DNA of 64,000 nt from Pseudomonas nunensis (GCF_024296925.1 NZ_CP101125.1:1986501-2050500); one strand, 5' to 3'; counted from the stretch's first letter, positions 25,667 to 35,024 are shown. Numbers and translations are program-made. Notes: generated from the sequence alone by a model not told the origin.

Positions 25667-27799
25667 TTAGAGGTCGTAACGCACCGACAACAACAGGGTT
25701 CGCGGGTCGTTGATCGAGTAGTAGCGAGCGCCACTGGACGGCACGTAGCCGACCGATTGCGGGTAGGCGCGGTCGAGCAGGTTTTTCACCGCCAGCGTGG
25801 TGGTCCAGTGACCGTCGCTGGAGATGTAGCGGGTGTTGGCGTTCCAGAAGGTCTGCTTGGGGATTTCCTGCACGTCGTCGTTCAACGCGTTGGCGTAGGA
25901 CTTGGTCTGGAACTGCGCGTCGGTGCCCGCCAGCCAGGTGCCGGGCAGTCCGGCCGGGATCGTGTAATTGAGGCCGAGGCTGGCGTTCCAGCGTGGCGAG
26001 AACACCAACTGCTTGCCGTTGGCATCGACCCCGGGACCGCTGGCGTTTTCGAAGTCGTCGTACTGGCTTTGCAGGTAGCCGACGTTGGCGGTCAGTTGCA
26101 GGTCGCGGGTCAGGGCGGTCAGGGTTTCCAGCTCGACGCCGTAGGTGTGGGCCTGTCCGACGTTGGTCCGCAGGCTCACGCCCAGCGCCGGGTCGTAGGC
26201 GTTGGTTTGCAGGTCCTTGTAGTCGTTGTAGAACACCGCGACGTTGGCCCGCAGGCGCTGGTCGAAGAAGTCACCCTTGAAGCCGGTTTCCCAGGTGGTC
26301 ACGTCTTCCGGCGAGAACGCCTGTTCGGCGGCGGCGCGGGTTGGTGCGCGGTTGTCGTAGCCGCCAGCCTTGAAGCCTTTGGCGACGTAGGCGTACTGGT
26401 TCAGGTGCGGAGTCCAGGCATATTCGAAGCCAATTTTCGGGCTGGTGGACTGCCAGGATTTGCTCGAATCAGCGGTGAAGTTGGTCTCGGTGATCTGCCG
26501 GTTGGTGTTGATCGCGTAGTTGGTGTAATCGAAATTCTTGTGCTCGCGGGTAAAGCGCAGCCCGGCGATCAGCGACAGTTGCGGGGTGATCTTGTAACTG
26601 CCCTGACCATACAGCGCGTAGCTTTCGGTGTTGGTCGTGCTGTATTGGCCCTGGCCGATCACCCGGTTGCGCGCCACGGAATAAGTGAGGTTGTCGCGGT
26701 CGGCTTCGAATTTTTCGCGGTACAGGTACAGGCCGGTGCTGAAGCTGAATTTGTCGTAGTCGCCGTTGAGCTGGAATTCCTGGGTGGCGTAGTCCTGCTT
26801 GTAGGTGATCAGGTTGTTCTGGATCAGCGCGGCTTGACCGGAGTTGTCGTAGTCCACCGGCTGGTTGAACGCCGAATAGGCACTCACCGATTTGAAGCTC
26901 AGGTTGTCGTTGATCGTATAGATCGCGCGCAGTACCGAACTGCCTTGATCGAGGCGGTTCTTCGGGTCGAGGCTGCTGTAGGTCTTGAATTTGTCGAAGT
27001 GGCCGTTGGCATCAAACGGCGTGTAGCTGGTGGTGTCGCCACGGTCGAAAGTGCCGGCAAGGGTCAGTTGCACATCCCACGGCGAATCGATGGGGTTGAA
27101 GCGCAACTTGCCGCGATAGGACTGGATGTCGACGTTGTTCACATCCTTGCCGCGCGTCGGGTTGGAGACGGTGCCGTCGCGGGTCAGGCGGATCGCCGAA
27201 AAACTGCCGAACAAGGCGTTGTCCACCAGCGGTCCGCTGATCAGGAAGCGGCCGTTCTGCGCGTTGTAATTGCCGGCGCCGAGTTCGAAGAAACCACGGG
27301 TTTCCTGGGTCGGATCGCGGGTGATCACGCGGATCGCACCGGCGCTGCTGTTGCGTCCATAGAGCGTGCCTTGGGGGCCGCGCAGCACTTCGACGCGCTC
27401 GACGTCGTTGAAGTCGAGCATCGAGGAAATTGCCCGCGGGATGTACAGGTCATCGGCGTACACCGCGACGGCGGACTCCTGGATCGGGTCGGTTTCGCCG
27501 ATGCCGCGAATGCCGTAGGTCTGGGCGCTGTAGGAGATCGACTGGCGGCTGAGGGTCAGGTTCGGTACTTGCCCGGAGAGGTCGCGGATGCTTTTGATCT
27601 GCTTGTCGTCGAGGGTTTTCTCATCGAACGCCGAGATCGCCAGTGGAGTTTTTTGCAGGTCTTCGCTGTGGTGTTCGGCGGTGACCGTGACAACAGGGAG
27701 GGCACCATCCTTGGTGTTTTCATCGGCGTGGGCCGACAAGCCGAACAGGGCCAGCGAGACGGCCAGCGTCAGACGGTTTGCAGTGAAGGTGTTGTGCAT
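25667..27799 (-). CDS. TonB-dependent outer-membrane receptor (receptor 2)
   Basis: 710 residues from the ATG at 27799. The signal peptide ends LSAHA-DE. It has a plug of the type TPLAISAFDEKTLDDKQIKS, VERVEVLRGPQGTLYGRNSS and GAIRVITRDP, then a barrel ending LLLSVRYDL. This is a different subfamily from receptors 1, 3 and 4. The leader is long (about 170 bases) and contains the conserved CCGACCCCT element and an AT-rich box, both shared with other operons of the island, which argues for sulfur-linked control. First gene of the group that includes the amine oxidase, though a REP intervenes. Confidence 0.9.
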   Translation of the reverse strand: MHNTFTANRLTLAVSLALFGLSAHADENTKDGALPVVTVTAEHHSEDLQKTPLAISAFDEKTLDDKQIKSIRDLSGQVPNLTLSRQSISYSAQTYGIRGIGETDPIQESAVAVYADDLYIPRAISSMLDFNDVERVEVLRGPQGTLYGRNSSAGAIRVITRDPTQETRGFFELGAGNYNAQNGRFLISGPLVDNALFGSFSAIRLTRDGTVSNPTRGKDVNNVDIQSYRGKLRFNPIDSPWDVQLTLAGTFDRGDTTSYTPFDANGHFDKFKTYSSLDPKNRLDQGSSVLRAIYTINDNLSFKSVSAYSAFNQPVDYDNSGQAALIQNNLITYKQDYATQEFQLNGDYDKFSFSTGLYLYREKFEADRDNLTYSVARNRVIGQGQYSTTNTESYALYGQGSYKITPQLSLIAGLRFTREHKNFDYTNYAINTNRQITETNFTADSSKSWQSTSPKIGFEYAWTPHLNQYAYVAKGFKAGGYDNRAPTRAAAEQAFSPEDVTTWETGFKGDFFDQRLRANVAVFYNDYKDLQTNAYDPALGVSLRTNVGQAHTYGVELETLTALTRDLQLTANVGYLQSQYDDFENASGPGVDANGKQLVFSPRWNASLGLNYTIPAGLPGTWLAGTDAQFQTKSYANALNDDVQEIPKQTFWNANTRYISSDGHWTTTLAVKNLLDRAYPQSVGYVPSSGARYYSINDPRTLLLSVRYDL

Positions 27800-27974
27800 G
27801 GTGAGCCCCAGGTGTGTAAGTGCAGCGTTGGCGATGTCAGTTTTTTTTAGGCAAAGCGTTGCCGTGGCCATGGTTTGAAAGCCATGGCGGTGGGGGCTTT
27901 AGCCGTTTTCAGGTTTTGGGTGTGGCGGTTGACCGTGGAGTGGTGTCGGCCGGAAAAACATGCAGTTCCGTGGG

Positions 27975-27996
27975 CCTCCACCTGGTCAGGGGTCGG
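27975..27996 (-). promoter_or_regulatory. Conserved leader element, copy 1 (before TonB receptor 2)
   Basis: Sense strand: CCGACCCCT, GA, CCAGGTGGAGG. One of four copies (27975, 34630, 38825, 45855). CCAGGTG is complementary to CACCTGG next to the receptor's start codon. Confidence 0.7.
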
Positions 27997-28024
27997 TGAT
28001 GGTTGTAACAATATTTGTATAATA

Positions 28025-28064
28025 CGGCGCTGTAAAAGTCCGATTAGTTATAAGTTAATTATAA
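28025..28064 (-). promoter_or_regulatory. AT-rich activator-type box
   Basis: Sense strand begins TTATAATTAACTTATAAC and goes on ...GGACTTTTACAG. It lies 68 bases upstream of the leader element, as at 34681 and 45911. A TATTAT -10-like hexamer lies between. Confidence 0.5.
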
Positions 28065-28128
28065 AAAATAGGCATTAAGTGTTTAGTTGAAATGCGTAAA
28101 GCTGATGTTGTTGTGGCGGATGATAAAA

Positions 28129-28203
28129 CGCCTTCGCGGGCAAGCCTCGCTCCTACAATTGGAATGCATTCCCTTGTAGGAGCGAGGCTTGCCCGCGAAG
28201 GCG
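28129..28203. repeat. REP-like palindrome, family A variant, arms reversed
   Basis: CCTTCGCGGGCAAGCCTCGC ... GCGAGGCTTGCCCGCGAAGG, 75 bases, between receptor 2's promoter and the dehydrogenase gene. Confidence 0.9.
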
Positions 28204-28218
28204 GCAGAACGGCTGGAA

Positions 28219-29178
28219 TCAATACCCGCGCTGTACGTTCGCCAGATTCTCCGGCGCCAACCCATTCAAGAAGCGCTCAAGATTGGCCAGGAAACTGTCC
28301 GCAATCTCATGCCGGCTGTTGCTGGAAATCGCCGAGGTGTGCGGCGACAGGCGAACCCTAGGGTGGGAGTAGAGCGGATGTCCATCGGGTAGCGGTTCCG
28401 GCTCGGTCACATCCAGCGAAGCGAGTCCAATCGCGCCGCTGTCCAGCGCTTCAAGCAACGCCCCGTGATCGAGCAAACCACCCCGGGCAATGTTGATCAG
28501 GTGCAGGCCTGGCTTGGCGCTGGCCAGCACCGCGCTGTTGACGATATGCCGCGTCGCACCGGTCAAAGGCGCGGCCAGCACCAGGTGATCGGCGCGGGCA
28601 AACAGATCATGGATATCCCGCGCGGACTCTACGCCTTCGACCTCGAATGGCGTTTCACTCTGTCGCAACGCGACCACATTAATGCCCAAGGCATGGGCCT
28701 TGGTCGCCAGGCTGCGGCCAATCGCGCCGAAACCGAGAATCCCCAATGTGGTGCCCTTGAGCGGCGTCAGTGCGGTGAAATTCCACTGTGAGTCATGCAC
28801 CCAGATGTCCGGCAGATGCTTGGCGGCGGCGAAGATCGCAGCCAGGGCGAACTCGGCGATGTTCTCGGCGGCGCTGCCGCGCGAAGTGCTGACTGGCGGG
28901 CCGTTGAACAGCCATTTGGGGTAGAAGTCGATGCCGGACGACACCACTTGAATCCACTTCAAACCGTAGGGCCAACCCGGTGGCGGTGTGTCCGGCGCCA
29001 GGTAACCGCGCACGTTGATTGGCCGCGCCAGCAGAATGCTGACCTCGGCTGGCAAGTCGCTGGGCACGCCGGCCGGGACGTCCAATACCTCAGCGCCCGG
29101 GTGTGTGAGGGCGAGGCGTTGGCGGATCACCTCATTGAAATCTGCGTCCAGTTGGCTGGCGATCACGAGCTGGCTCAT
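28219..29178 (-). CDS. D-2-hydroxyacid dehydrogenase (NAD(P)-dependent)
   Basis: 319 residues from the ATG at 29178, overlapping the stop of the flavoprotein gene upstream by four bases. The nucleotide fold GTTLGILGFGAIGRSLATKA is near residue 145. NIARGGLLDHGAL and the catalytic triad region (Arg near 230, Glu in TEPEPLPDGHPLY, His in RLSPHTSA) match the glyoxylate/hydroxypyruvate reductase group. It probably reduces a 2-oxo acid released by the monooxygenases of this operon. The link to sulfur metabolism is by context. Confidence 0.85.
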   Translation of the reverse strand: MSQLVIASQLDADFNEVIRQRLALTHPGAEVLDVPAGVPSDLPAEVSILLARPINVRGYLAPDTPPPGWPYGLKWIQVVSSGIDFYPKWLFNGPPVSTSRGSAAENIAEFALAAIFAAAKHLPDIWVHDSQWNFTALTPLKGTTLGILGFGAIGRSLATKAHALGINVVALRQSETPFEVEGVESARDIHDLFARADHLVLAAPLTGATRHIVNSAVLASAKPGLHLINIARGGLLDHGALLEALDSGAIGLASLDVTEPEPLPDGHPLYSHPRVRLSPHTSAISSNSRHEIADSFLANLERFLNGLAPENLANVQRGY

Positions 29179-30362
29179 TGGCTGTCCTTTGGCTGGCGCT
29201 GGGCGAATACGGCTTTGCCGACGCCTTGCAGCACGGCGTCGTTTTGCGGGGTGTGGACGCGACTGCACAGCACATCGCGGTAATGCCGTTGCAGCGGATT
29301 GTGCCGCGACAGACCGGGATTGCCGGATGCTTCAATGGCCAGCTCTACGGCGCGGATCGCGTTGCCGGTCACCAGGAATTTCAGCTGCGCGGCGTTGCTC
29401 GCGGGGGTGCGGCCCTCGGCGGCGGCATCCAGCAGGCTGCGATTGGCGAACAGCAACGTGTCGATGTGGCCGACGGTCTCCTGAAAACGCGGCAAGGTGG
29501 AGAGTGCCGCACCGAGGTTGGATGGCTTGCGTTGTTCGAGCCAGCCGACCAACCAGTCGCGGGCAGCTTGGGCAACGCCGTCGTAGACCGACGACAGCAA
29601 CACCGACATCCACAGGAAGCCATCGCCATCCAGTTCCGGTTGCGGCGCACTCCACGGGCTGACGCTGACGGCGTGATCCAGCGGCACCAGCACGTTGTTG
29701 AATACCACTTCATGGCTGCACGTGGCGCGCATGCCGAGGTGATCCCAGTCGTCGATGATGCTGATCCCCGGCGTGTCCTTGTGCACCAGCCAGGCGCCGA
29801 CTAGCGGATCTTCATCGGTGCTGCGCGCCCAGACGCTGAACCACGTCAGGCCATGGCTGCCGGTGGAATAGATCTTGCGCCCGCTGATGCGCCAACCGGC
29901 GGACGTGCGTCGGGCAACCGTTGCCGGCAACCCACCGCGAGCCGGGGTGCCTAGGTCGGGCTCGACCCGCAAGGCATTGATCAGCGCGCCGTGCTCGACG
30001 GCGTCTCGGGCCACTTGCAGACGCAGGGTTTCGGGCCAGGTTTTGCTGTCCTGCAGGCGTGTGTGTTGCAGGTATTGCATCACCAGGATCAACGCTGTCG
30101 AGGGTTCACCCTTGGCGATTGCGCTGATTGCCTTACGTGCCTGAACCAGACTCGCGCCGCCACCGCCGAGGGCTTTGGGCACGGTCAGCGCGACCAGACC
30201 GTGCTCGTGCAGCAGCTTGAAATTGTCGTGGGGGAAGGCGCCGCTTTCGTCATAGACGTGCGCCGTGGCGCCGAGTTGTGCGCCGAGGGTTTCCAGCAGT
30301 GCTTCGAAATTGGCCGCTTCGATGGAGCGCAGCGGCGGGGCGTGTTGAGAAGAAAGACTCAT
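29175..30362 (-). CDS. Acyl-CoA dehydrogenase-like flavoprotein (SfnB/DszC-type monooxygenase candidate)
   Basis: 395 residues, acyl-CoA dehydrogenase fold: N-terminal helices with HEHGLVALTVPKALGGGGAS, central beta domain with GRKIYSTGSHGLTWFSVWA and WDHLGMRATCSHEVVFNNV, and a C-terminal helical domain. Members near sulfonate genes (SfnB, DszC) are FMNH2-dependent monooxygenases acting on sulfones or sulfides rather than dehydrogenases. Here it sits with a DszA-like monooxygenase and two binding proteins, so desulfurisation is the best guess. The preceding intergenic region is filled by a REP. Confidence 0.8.
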   Translation of the reverse strand: MSLSSQHAPPLRSIEAANFEALLETLGAQLGATAHVYDESGAFPHDNFKLLHEHGLVALTVPKALGGGGASLVQARKAISAIAKGEPSTALILVMQYLQHTRLQDSKTWPETLRLQVARDAVEHGALINALRVEPDLGTPARGGLPATVARRTSAGWRISGRKIYSTGSHGLTWFSVWARSTDEDPLVGAWLVHKDTPGISIIDDWDHLGMRATCSHEVVFNNVLVPLDHAVSVSPWSAPQPELDGDGFLWMSVLLSSVYDGVAQAARDWLVGWLEQRKPSNLGAALSTLPRFQETVGHIDTLLFANRSLLDAAAEGRTPASNAAQLKFLVTGNAIRAVELAIEASGNPGLSRHNPLQRHYRDVLCSRVHTPQNDAVLQGVGKAVFAQRQPKDSQ

Positions 30363-30420
30363 GATGGAATCACTCGATCAAAAATGGCTTGGAATCGATA
30401 TCTATGCCGGCGCAATCAAC

Positions 30421-30541
30421 TGTGGCGAGGGGGTTTACCCCCGTTGGGTCGCGAAGCGGCCCCAGCATTTTTTCAGTCATACCGTGCCAGCAGGTTTTGC
30501 GACTGCTTCGCAGCCGAACGGGGGTAAACCCCCTCGCCACA
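30421..30541 (-). repeat. REP palindrome, family D
   Basis: TGTGGCGAGGGGGTTTACCC ... GGGTAAACCCCCTCGCCACA; the only copy of this family in the window. It breaks the operon between the binding protein and the flavoprotein. Confidence 0.9.
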
Positions 30542-30565
30542 GGGTTTTGCGCTCGGCCTTAGGAC

Positions 30566-31576
30566 TCATATCGGCAACAACTTGAACTGCCGATCCCACA
30601 ACGGCCCGACATCCAGCCGTTCACTCAGCACCCCGGCATCAAAGAACAGATCCGCGACTTCCTGCTGCGAGGCAATCGCCTGATCGTCCACTTCGAGGAC
30701 TTTCCACGGCTGGCTGCGGCTGTTGTACATGTCGAGGAACACCGCTTTGTCGACGCCGAGCAACTGCGCGGATTTGCTCGCCCACGGCTCGGGGTTGTTG
30801 TTGATCCATTCCAGTGTGCGTGCGGTGCGTTGCACATAGTCCTGAATCGCCTGCTTGCGCAGCGGGTCTTCGAGAGCGGCGGGGCGGGCGGCCATCAGAT
30901 AGTTGCCGGACAAATAACCCTGCGCAGTCTTCAACACCCGGGCGCCGCTGCGGAATTTCGCCAACTGGATAAACACCCCATAAATCACCCACGCATCGAG
31001 CTGGCCGCTCTGGAACGCGCTGAAGCCATCCTGCGGCGTGAGCGCGACTGCGGTGATGTCCTTCATGGTCAGGCCCTGTTCCTTCAGGGCCTTGATCAGA
31101 AAGTAGTGCGAAGTGGTCGAGCGCACGTACCCGACGCGTTTGCCGCGCAACTGGCCGACGGATTCGAGTTTTGAATCCTTGGGAATCAGGAACACTTGGT
31201 TGTTCACGTCGCCCTGAATCACCGCGATCAGCTTCGGTTGGCGATGGCTCTGGATCGAGAAAATCGGCGGGATTTCGCTCATGGAACCGATATCCAGACT
31301 GCCCGAGGCCAGTGCTTCGACGATCAGGTTGCCGCCGGCAAATTCCGCGTAATCGACCTTGTAAGGGCGGTTGGCGGTGCCGGCGTCTTCGGTGAAGTAC
31401 GATTCCTGGCCGCGATAGGTGGCGACGCCCAGGGTCACGTCCGAGAGCAGGGTGTTTTGCGCGAATGCACGCGGGCTCAAGCCGAGCGAGGACAACCCCA
31501 GCGCGCCGACGGCAATCGAACTGGCCGTCAGGAAGCCGCGACGATTGAACTGCCCCTGTGAGATGTTTTTCGTCAT
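30566..31576 (-). CDS. Sulfonate-type ABC substrate-binding protein with twin-arginine-like leader
   Basis: 336 residues from the ATG at 31576. The leader FNRRGFLTASSIAVGALGLS looks like a Tat signal, cleaved after AFA-QN. The mature part has SsuA-like EALASGSLDIGSMSEIPP, LIPKDSKLESVGQLRGKRVG and SGQLDAWVIYGVF. It captures an organosulfur anion in the periplasm. Downstream of the redoxin gene in the same orientation, 13 bases from it. There is no permease in this operon, so it must use a transporter encoded elsewhere, for example SsuBC at 46181-47834. Confidence 0.85.
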   Translation of the reverse strand: MTKNISQGQFNRRGFLTASSIAVGALGLSSLGLSPRAFAQNTLLSDVTLGVATYRGQESYFTEDAGTANRPYKVDYAEFAGGNLIVEALASGSLDIGSMSEIPPIFSIQSHRQPKLIAVIQGDVNNQVFLIPKDSKLESVGQLRGKRVGYVRSTTSHYFLIKALKEQGLTMKDITAVALTPQDGFSAFQSGQLDAWVIYGVFIQLAKFRSGARVLKTAQGYLSGNYLMAARPAALEDPLRKQAIQDYVQRTARTLEWINNNPEPWASKSAQLLGVDKAVFLDMYNSRSQPWKVLEVDDQAIASQQEVADLFFDAGVLSERLDVGPLWDRQFKLLPI

Positions 31577-31589
31577 GGTCAGACTCTGG

Positions 31590-32273
31590 TCAGATAGCGA
31601 GTTGCAAGGCGGTTTGCCCCAGCAGTTGTTCAACGGCGTGCAGCACCGGGTCGGCTTCGGTGCGCACCAGCCAGTCGGGGCTGACCTCGGCGAAGGCCAC
31701 GCTGCCGTCCCGGGCGATCACCACCACGGTCGGCTGCGGCAATTCCCAGGTGCCGGTGCCGGTGGTTTCGCCGATACTCTTGCCTTTGGCCAGCGCGGCG
31801 TTACGCGAGGCTTCATCGAAGCTGTAAAGAATGCCCAGGCGCCGGCCGAGCTGGTTATCCGGGTCGCTGGCTACTTGCAGGTCGAGGGTGTGGCGGGTCT
31901 TGATTTCGATCAGGCGCTCCGGCACTTGCGGGCTGACCGCCACCAGCGGCACCCCCAGCGCATGCAATTGCGGATAGAGCCGGCGCTGGTAAAAGGGCAG
32001 GGCGATGTTGCACGCCGGGCAGCCGGCGAAGCGGAAGAAAATCAGCACCGCCGGACCGTTCGCGAGCAATTCGTCACGGCTCAGGCTGCCGCCTTCGACC
32101 TTCAGCAAAGTGAACGGCTCCAGCGTGTCGCCGACCCTGACGAAATCGTCGACCCTGGCTTCATCCACCAAGCGTTGACGCTGATCGATATTGATTTGCA
32201 GGGCCGCCGGCTCCCAGGTCGCCACGCGTTCGGCATGCAGGTTCGCGAGCAGTTGATTGAGGGATTCGCTCAT
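31590..32273 (-). CDS. AhpC/TSA-type redoxin (peroxiredoxin-like)
   Basis: 227 residues. A thioredoxin-fold domain occupies roughly 45-215, with the active site [15 protein letters not shown] (a CxxC near residue 84) and a later [17 protein letters not shown]. It has no signal peptide. The family (AhpC/TSA, 'peroxiredoxin-like') reduces peroxides or other thiol oxidants. It overlaps the DszA-like monooxygenase by four bases, so the two are translated together. It may protect against peroxide leaked by the flavin enzyme or supply thiol reduction for a desulfurised product. That role is inferred. Confidence 0.82.
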   Translation of the reverse strand: MSESLNQLLANLHAERVATWEPAALQINIDQRQRLVDEARVDDFVRVGDTLEPFTLLKVEGGSLSRDELLANGPAVLIFFRFAGCPACNIALPFYQRRLYPQLHALGVPLVAVSPQVPERLIEIKTRHTLDLQVASDPDNQLGRRLGILYSFDEASRNAALAKGKSIGETTGTGTWELPQPTVVVIARDGSVAFAEVSPDWLVRTEADPVLHAVEQLLGQTALQLAI

Positions 32274-33616
32274 GCCACTGCCTCGCTTTTCTCTTGAACT
32301 TGAGGGGTGGTGTGACGGTTGGCGGGCACGTCGAGCCCAAGGTTGTCACGCAAGGTGGAGCCGCTGTACTCGTCGCGGAACAGACCGCGCTGTTGCAGCA
32401 CCGGCACCACCAGTTCGGTGAAATATTGCAGGCCATCGGGCAGCAGCGAGTTGATGATGAAGCCGTCGGCGGCGCCTTCTTCGAACCAGGTCTGCAACGC
32501 ATCGGCGACCTGCTCCGGCGTGCCGACGAAGTCTCGACGTGGTCGTGAGAAGCGCAGGGCGACCTGGCGCAAGGTCAGGCCTTCGTCCTTGGCCAATTGT
32601 TTGATCCGGTCGGACCCGCCTTTCTGGCTGTTGGAACCCAGATCACCCAGTTCGGGGAACGGTGCGTCCAATGGATACTGGCTGAAGTCATGGTCATTGA
32701 ATGGCCGGCCGAGCGCGACAATCGCATCCTCGATGCCCACCAGCTCCACTGCTTGCTGATAACGGCTTTCGACTTCCGCTTCATCGCGACCAACGATCGG
32801 GCGGATGCCCGGCAGGATCGACAGTTTCTGTGCATCCCGGCCGAAACCGCTGGCGCGTTGTTTCAGGTCGTTGTAGTAGGCGCGGGCTTCGTCGAACGAC
32901 TCGGGGCTGACGAAAATCGCATCGGAGTTCTCGGCGGCGAAATTGCGTCCGTCCTCCGAGGTGCCGGCCTGGAAAATCACCGGCTGACCTTGCTGCGAGC
33001 GCGCAATATTGAGCGGGCCTTTGACCGAGAAAAATTCACCCTTGTGCTCCAGCGCGTGCAATTTGCCGGGGGTGAAAAACTCGCCGCTTTGCTTGTTGTA
33101 GGCGAAGGCGTCGTCTTCCCAGGAATCCCACAAACCCTTGACCACATTCACGTGCTCCTTGGCGATGCGGTAGCGCACGGCATGCGGCGGATGCTCGGTC
33201 TTGCCGAAGTTATCGGCGGTGCCGCTGAGCCACGAGGTCACCACGTTCCAACCGGCGCGACCGCCGCTGATGTGGTCCAGGGAGGCGAACTGGCGTGCGA
33301 CCTGGAACGGTTCGGTGTAGCTGACGGTGACGGTCGCCACCAGGCCGATATGTTTTGTGGTGGCCGCCAGCGCCGAGAGGATGGTCAGCGGCTCGAAGCG
33401 ATTGAGGTAGTGCGGGCTGGATTTTTCGTGGATGTGCAGGCTGTCGGCGATAAACACGAAGTCGAACTTCGCGCCTTCGGCCAGTTGCGTCTGCTGCTTG
33501 TAGAAATCGAAGTTCACGCTGGCGTTGGGCTGCGCCTGCGGGTGGCGCCATTCGCCCCAGCCGTGGCCGACGCCATGCACCATCGCGCCGAGTTTCAATT
33601 GACGTTGTTTGCTCAT
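32270..33616 (-). CDS. LLM-class FMN-dependent monooxygenase (DszA/NtaA/SnaA family)
   Basis: 448 residues. Luciferase-like fold with the family marks [63 protein letters not shown] and [20 protein letters not shown]. DszA, NtaA and SnaA use FMNH2 from a partner reductase to oxidise sulfones, nitrilotriacetate or similar. Given binding proteins on both sides, cleavage of an organosulfur C-S bond is likely. AGGAG precedes the start. No flavin reductase gene is nearby. Confidence 0.88.
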   Translation of the reverse strand: MSKQRQLKLGAMVHGVGHGWGEWRHPQAQPNASVNFDFYKQQTQLAEGAKFDFVFIADSLHIHEKSSPHYLNRFEPLTILSALAATTKHIGLVATVTVSYTEPFQVARQFASLDHISGGRAGWNVVTSWLSGTADNFGKTEHPPHAVRYRIAKEHVNVVKGLWDSWEDDAFAYNKQSGEFFTPGKLHALEHKGEFFSVKGPLNIARSQQGQPVIFQAGTSEDGRNFAAENSDAIFVSPESFDEARAYYNDLKQRASGFGRDAQKLSILPGIRPIVGRDEAEVESRYQQAVELVGIEDAIVALGRPFNDHDFSQYPLDAPFPELGDLGSNSQKGGSDRIKQLAKDEGLTLRQVALRFSRPRRDFVGTPEQVADALQTWFEEGAADGFIINSLLPDGLQYFTELVVPVLQQRGLFRDEYSGSTLRDNLGLDVPANRHTTPQVQEKSEAVA

Positions 33617-33631
33617 GGTTCTACTCCTGAA

Positions 33632-34594
33632 TTAGCGCGATGCCTGGGTGGTCGGGGCACGCTGGGCGTTGAAGCTCTTGTCGAAGCCTTGGGAGACGTC
33701 GATGTGTTTGGTCAGAATTCCTTCTTCCTGATAGATGTCCGCAGTGGTTTGCAGGCCTTTGATCACTGTGTCGTCAATGGTGACTGGCTGCATGTGCGTG
33801 CCCTTGGCCACGGCGACGTGCACGGCCAGCGGCAGGCCGGTGACCTTGGCCTGGGCGGCGGCGTATTCCTCGGGATGGTTGTTGATCCAGCGGTAGGCGC
33901 GATCGACCCGGGCGACGAAATCGTCGAGTTGCTGGCGCTTGCCGGCGATCGCCTGGCTGGTGGCGGCGAGGTACAAATGGTTGGTCAGCAGGGAGTCGCC
34001 GCTGGCCAGAACCTTGGCCTGGCTTTGGGTGGTGGCAATCGTGGTGTACGGGTCCCAGGTCGACCAGGCATCGGCGCTGCCGTTGTCCAGCAGGATTCGC
34101 GACTCGCTCGGCAGCAGGTAGATGAACTGCACGTCGTGGGTGCTCAGGCCGACGCTGCGCAAGGCCTTGATCGCCAGGAAGTGGCCGATGGAACCGCGAG
34201 TGGTGACGATCCGCTTGCCCTTGAGGTCGCTGGCGTTGTTCAGGGGCGAATCCTTGAGCGCTAGGATCGCGGTGGTGTAGCGACCTTCGGCGTGGATGAT
34301 GCTGACGACTTTCAGCGGTGCGCCGGCGCCGAGGGCGAACACGTAAGGCGCATCGCCGAGGGCGCCGATGTCCACCGCGCCGGCATTCAACGCCTCGCCT
34401 AACGGTGCGGCGGCGGGGAACTCGGAAAACTGGATTTCGTAGGGCACATCCTTCAATTCGCCGGAGACTTCCAGCAGCACTTTGATCGAGGATTTTTGAT
34501 TGGCCACCAGCAGCGGTTGCAGGTCGGCGGCGTGACTGGTGGCGGTGAAGCCCAGAGTGCAGAAGAGGCTCAACAACAGTGGTTTGAGTGACAT
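33632..34594 (-). CDS. Sulfonate-type ABC substrate-binding protein
   Basis: 320 residues. Sec signal ending ATSHA-AD. SsuA-like AAAPLGEALNAGAVDIGALGD, LKDSPLNNASDLKGKRIVTT and NGSADAWSTWDPYTT. First gene of the operon, 15 bases before the monooxygenase gene. Its leader holds the conserved CCGACCCCT element, whose CTCCAGGCGGAG can pair with CTCGCCTGGAG covering this gene's Shine-Dalgarno (TGGAG, 9 bases before ATG). An AT-rich box lies further upstream. Sulfur-starvation control is a reasonable inference. Confidence 0.87.
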   Translation of the reverse strand: MSLKPLLLSLFCTLGFTATSHAADLQPLLVANQKSSIKVLLEVSGELKDVPYEIQFSEFPAAAPLGEALNAGAVDIGALGDAPYVFALGAGAPLKVVSIIHAEGRYTTAILALKDSPLNNASDLKGKRIVTTRGSIGHFLAIKALRSVGLSTHDVQFIYLLPSESRILLDNGSADAWSTWDPYTTIATTQSQAKVLASGDSLLTNHLYLAATSQAIAGKRQQLDDFVARVDRAYRWINNHPEEYAAAQAKVTGLPLAVHVAVAKGTHMQPVTIDDTVIKGLQTTADIYQEEGILTKHIDVSQGFDKSFNAQRAPTTQASR

Positions 34595-34629
34595 GAGATG
34601 CTCCAGGCGAGTTGTTGTGCTTCGTATTG

Positions 34630-34652
34630 CCTCCGCCTGGAGAAGGGGTCGG
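34630..34652 (-). promoter_or_regulatory. Conserved leader element, copy 2
   Basis: Sense strand: CCGACCCCT, TCT, CCAGGCGGAGG. Starts 58 bases before the gene at 34594; partly complementary to that gene's ribosome site. Confidence 0.75.
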
Positions 34653-34680
34653 TCTGGAGTTGACGTTATCTCTATAAAAA

Positions 34681-34720
34681 GCGCTTGGGAAAGTCTTTCT
34701 GGTTATATGCTAATTATTAA
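34681..34720 (-). promoter_or_regulatory. AT-rich activator-type box
   Basis: Sense strand begins TTAATAATTAGCATATAACC and continues AGAAAGACTTTCCC. It begins 68 bases before leader copy 2 and resembles the boxes at 28025 and 45911 closely. Confidence 0.5.
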
Positions 34721-34785
34721 GTAAGCTGATTATAGGGATGTTCAATATGAAATAAATGCATTTAGTTGAGGCCGAAACACAAATT

Positions 34786-34882
34786 CCCTGTGGGAGCGGG
34801 CTTGCTCGCGAAGGCGCCGTGTCAGCCGACATCAATGTTGAATTTGAAACCGCCTTCGCGAGCAAGCCCGCTCCCACAGGGG
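34786..34882. repeat. REP palindrome, family A
   Basis: GTGGGAGCGGGCTTGCTCGC ... GCGAGCAAGCCCGCTCCCAC. First of two tandem copies between the binding-protein promoter and receptor 3. Confidence 0.92.
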
Positions 34883-34922
34883 ATCTTCGTCGTGTGCAAT
34901 ATTTGCGTGCACAGCAAATCCC

Positions 34923-35015
34923 TTGTGGGAGCGAGCTTGCTCGCGAAGGCGGTGGGTCAGGCAACATCACCGTTGACTGATCAGCCGCCATCGCGAGCAA
35001 GCTCGCTCCCACAGG
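34923..35015. repeat. REP palindrome, family A
   Basis: GTGGGAGCGAGCTTGCTCGC ... GCGAGCAAGCTCGCTCCCAC, second copy, ten bases after the end of receptor 3's gene (which runs on the minus strand). Confidence 0.92.
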
Positions 35016-35024
35016 TCTGCATCG

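Noticed and set aside
25757..27850. 697-codon plus-strand frame opposite TonB receptor 2
   Set aside because: Shadow of the receptor, whose plug and barrel motifs are clear on the minus strand.
32597..34264. 555-codon plus-strand frame opposite the DszA-like and binding-protein genes
   Set aside because: Crosses two well-defined minus-strand genes; no ribosome site or recognisable domain.
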